DNA from: Burkholderiales bacterium Ga0077547
GTDB taxonomy: Bacteria > Pseudomonadota > Gammaproteobacteria > Burkholderiales > Burkholderiaceae_C
Assembly (NCBI GenBank): GCA_001464195.1
Contig: LNEY01000027.1
Coordinates: 25,984-89,983, forward strand
Direction: 5' to 3'
DNA: 64,000 nt
Positions 61,409 to 64,000 of this stretch are shown here, in pieces. The translations under genes were made by a program, and so were the position numbers. Positions within the stretch are counted from its first letter, which is position 1, and each line of letters starts with the position of its first letter. The notes under the pieces were generated by a model. The model did no database searches. It had not been told where the DNA came from and saw only the letters and a program-made list of their open reading frames with translations.

Positions 61409-61978
61409 ATGTCCACCTTCTCTTACGGCCATTCCGCGGGCGCGCACGCGCTGCCGGCGGCGTGGCGTTTTGGAAGAGAAAGCGACCCATCGGTGAGTGA
61501 GTGGTCGGTGGAGTGGCTGTTGAAGCGCAACTGCTCGATGGCTCCGCGGCAGCTGTTCGCGATGTTCGGCGCCTTGTGTGTTTTGTCGCTGACGATCGCT
61601 GCGTATTTCTGGTCGCAAGGTGCCACGGTGATCATGGCATTCGCCTGGGTGGAATTGATCGCGGTAGGCGGCGCGCTGCTGGTGTATTCGCGGCATGCGG
61701 CGGACCAAGAGAACATTGCCTTGCGCCAGGGCAAGCTGACGGTGGCACACACCTCGGGCAACACCGTCGAGACGGCAGAATTTGCGCCCGAATGGGTCAG
61801 CGTCGAGCCAGTGACGGGAGACGAGTCCTTGATCGAGGTCTTCGGCCAGGGGCGGCGAATAGAAGTCGGGCGCTTTGTACGCCCGGAATTGAGGAGGCAG
61901 CTGGCCAACGAACTGCGTCATGCGGTTCGGATGGCGCGGCTGCGCCCACAAAGTGCTTTGCCCCCCGCAGAGCTTTGA
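61409..61978 (+). CDS. DUF2244-family membrane protein preceding cox genes
   Basis: SVEWLLKRNCSMAPRQLFAMFGALCVLSLTIAAYFWSQGATVIMAFAWVELIAVGGALLVYSRHAADQENI pattern. Confidence 0.85.
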   Translation: MSTFSYGHSAGAHALPAAWRFGRESDPSVSEWSVEWLLKRNCSMAPRQLFAMFGALCVLSLTIAAYFWSQGATVIMAFAWVELIAVGGALLVYSRHAADQENIALRQGKLTVAHTSGNTVETAEFAPEWVSVEPVTGDESLIEVFGQGRRIEVGRFVRPELRRQLANELRHAVRMARLRPQSALPPAEL

Positions 61979-61992
61979 CAACACGAGCAGTC

Positions 61993-63168
61993 ATGATGAA
62001 CACGATGAAAGCAATTTCCGCGAAGGCCTCGCACGCGCTCTTGGGCGCGAGCCTGTGGGTGGTCTCGACGCTGGCTTCGGCCACGAACGACTTGCCGGGC
62101 GGCCCGGCGGTCAATCAGATCGATCTGCACCCTGCTGTCACGAAGATTGCTGAAGACCAGCGCTACCTGCACTACCTGATGATGGTGATCTGCTTGGTCA
62201 TCTTCTTTGCCGTGTTCGGCGTCATGTTCTATTCGATCTTCGTGCACCGCAAATCGAAGGGCGCCAAATCAGCCAATTTCCACGAGAGCACCGCGGTTGA
62301 AATCGCCTGGACTGTCGTGCCGTTCATCATCGTGATTGGCATGGCCTTGCCCGCGACGAAGGTGGTCGTTGCGATGAAAGACACCAGTTCGGCCGATCTG
62401 ACGATCAAGGCCACGGGCATGCAGTGGAAATGGGGCTACGACTATCTCAATGGCGAGGGGGCGGGCATCGGCTTTGTATCGACGCTGGACGCCGCGCAGC
62501 GACAGATGTCCGACTCCGGCAATCCGTCCGGTGACAACTATCTGTTGAAAGTTGACTACCCGTTGGTGGTTCCGGTCGACAAGAAGGTCCGCATCATCAC
62601 GACCGCCAACGACGTGATTCACGCCTTCGCGGTGCCATCTTTCGGCATCAAGCAGGATGCCATCCCCGGCTTCGTGCGAGACACCTGGTTCCGCGCTGAA
62701 AAGATCGGCGATTACTACGGGCAGTGTCAGGAGCTCTGCGGCAAGGAGCACGCCTACATGCCGATCCACGTGAAGGTGGTGTCGGCTGCCGATTACACGA
62801 AATGGGTTGAAGGCCAGCAGGCTGAGATGTCGGCGAAGGCGGACGATCCGAACAAGGTCTGGGAGTCGGCCGATCTGATTGCACGCGGCGAGAAGGTCTA
62901 CAACAGCAACTGTGCCGTCTGCCACGAGGCCAGCGGCCAGGCTGTTGGCGCGATCAAGGCGCTTGACGGCGCAGCGGTGGTGCTGGATGAAGACAAGACC
63001 AAGCAGATCGCGGTGCTGCTGAACGGGCAGAACAATGGCGCGATGCCGTCTTGGAAGCAACTCTCCGACACCGAGATTGCCGCTGTGATCACCTATACCA
63101 AGAACAACTGGTCGAACAAGACCGGTCAAGCCGTGCAGCCAGCCGAAGTGGTTGCCGCTCGCAAGTAA
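61993..63168 (+). CDS. coxB: Cytochrome c oxidase subunit II with C-terminal cytochrome c domain
   Basis: CuA motif CQELCGKEHAYMPIHVKV; CAVCHEASGQ heme c site; two TM hairpin. Confidence 0.96.
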   Translation: MMNTMKAISAKASHALLGASLWVVSTLASATNDLPGGPAVNQIDLHPAVTKIAEDQRYLHYLMMVICLVIFFAVFGVMFYSIFVHRKSKGAKSANFHESTAVEIAWTVVPFIIVIGMALPATKVVVAMKDTSSADLTIKATGMQWKWGYDYLNGEGAGIGFVSTLDAAQRQMSDSGNPSGDNYLLKVDYPLVVPVDKKVRIITTANDVIHAFAVPSFGIKQDAIPGFVRDTWFRAEKIGDYYGQCQELCGKEHAYMPIHVKVVSAADYTKWVEGQQAEMSAKADDPNKVWESADLIARGEKVYNSNCAVCHEASGQAVGAIKALDGAAVVLDEDKTKQIAVLLNGQNNGAMPSWKQLSDTEIAAVITYTKNNWSNKTGQAVQPAEVVAARK

Positions 63169-63210
63169 TCGTTTCCAGACACACGATCAGTCGTTTCAGA
63201 AGGACCTCCC

Positions 63211-64000
63211 ATGAGTGCAGTACTTGACCACCACGGTGACCACGGTCACTCGCATGACCACGATCACGGTGCTCCCCACGGTTGGCGACGCTGGCTGTAC
63301 GCGACGAACCACAAGGACATCGGCACGATGTACCTGCTGTTCTCGTTCGCGATGCTGATGGTCGGTGGTGTGTTGGCGCTCATCATCCGTGCCGAGTTGT
63401 TCCAGCCGGGGCTGCAGTTCGTCAACCCGCAACTGTTCAACCAGCTGACCACGATGCACGGGCTGATCATGGTGTTCGGCGCGATCATGCCGGCCTTCGT
63501 GGGCTTCGCGAACTGGATGATCCCGCTGCAGATCGGCGCGCCGGACATGGCCTTCGCCCGGATGAACAACCTCAGCTTCTGGTTGATGATCCCGGCCGCC
63601 ATCACGTTGGTGGGCTCGTTCTTCTTCCCGGGTGGTGCGCCCGCAGCAGGCTGGACCCTCTATGCGCCGCTCACGCTGCAGATGGGCCCGTCCATGGATG
63701 CGGGCATCTTCGCCATGCACATCCTCGGCGCGAGTTCGATCATGGGCTCGATCAACATCGTCGTCACCATCTTGAACATGCGCGCACCTGGCATGACCCT
63801 GATGAAGATGCCGCTGTTCTGCTGGACCTGGCTGATCACGGCCTACCTGCTGATCGCGGTGATGCCGGTGCTGGCCGGTGCCATCACGATGACGCTGACC
63901 GATCGCCACTTCGGCACCAGCTTCTTCAACCCCGCGGGTGGCGGTGACCCGGTGATGTACCAGCACATCTTCTGGTTCTTCGGTCACCCCGAGGTCTACA
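63211..64000 (+). CDS. ctaD: Cytochrome c oxidase subunit I (3' truncated by window end)
   Basis: [97 protein letters not shown]. Confidence 0.98.
   Translation, partial: MSAVLDHHGDHGHSHDHDHGAPHGWRRWLYATNHKDIGTMYLLFSFAMLMVGGVLALIIRAELFQPGLQFVNPQLFNQLTTMHGLIMVFGAIMPAFVGFANWMIPLQIGAPDMAFARMNNLSFWLMIPAAITLVGSFFFPGGAPAAGWTLYAPLTLQMGPSMDAGIFAMHILGASSIMGSINIVVTILNMRAPGMTLMKMPLFCWTWLITAYLLIAVMPVLAGAITMTLTDRHFGTSFFNPAGGGDPVMYQHIFWFFGHPEVY

Noticed and set aside
1-64000. CRISPR arrays, prophage, IS elements, tRNA/rRNA genes
   Set aside because: No regularly spaced direct repeats, transposase/integrase motifs, structural phage genes or rRNA signatures were seen by reading; tRNAscan/Infernal/ISfinder searches would be needed to exclude them formally.

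Overview
This GC-rich window looks like a Burkholderiales-type betaproteobacterial chromosome (inferred from gene order and protein character). It is almost entirely conserved housekeeping sequence. From left to right it contains: the end of a glutamate/aspartate-type ABC transporter (gltJ-gltK-gltL, with an apparent frameshift in gltJ); a mazEF toxin-antitoxin pair; pyrC; a NYN-domain protein; a DUF3025-like protein; htpX; the RNase P RNA gene; a Bcr/CflA-type MFS transporter; an alpha-carbonic anhydrase; a large PAS-GGDEF-EAL protein; an NnrU-like protein; the complete dcw cluster (mraZ-rsmH-ftsL-ftsI-murE-murF-mraY-murD-ftsW-murG-murC-ddl-ftsQ-ftsA-ftsZ) plus lpxC; yqiA-like, mpl, hemL, a divergent thiD and a rubredoxin gene; the type IV pilus chemosensory operon pilGHIJ-chpA followed by a diguanylate cyclase; an XRE regulator next to a lipoprotein; a photolyase; the yqgE-ruvX-pyrR-pyrB-(two-gene insert)-pyrC'-plsC cluster; gpmA; rhodanese-grxC-secB-gpsA; trmL; comF; a BioC-like methyltransferase; and the start of an aa3-type cytochrome oxidase operon (DUF2244, coxB, ctaD). 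I see no CRISPR array, transposase, prophage or tRNA. I found no convincing large undescribed system. The best second-look items are non-coding or architectural: a compound palindrome/hairpin between pilI and pilJ, a two-ORF lower-GC insert inside the pyrB-pyrC' operon, an apparently non-catalytic PyrC' alongside an intact PyrC, the 1-nt gltJ frameshift, a palindromic operator candidate at mazEF, a 10-nt phased MraZ operator candidate, and a divergent ThiD paralogue. All coordinates and motif matches were read by eye. Family assignments come from recognising motifs, not from database searches.
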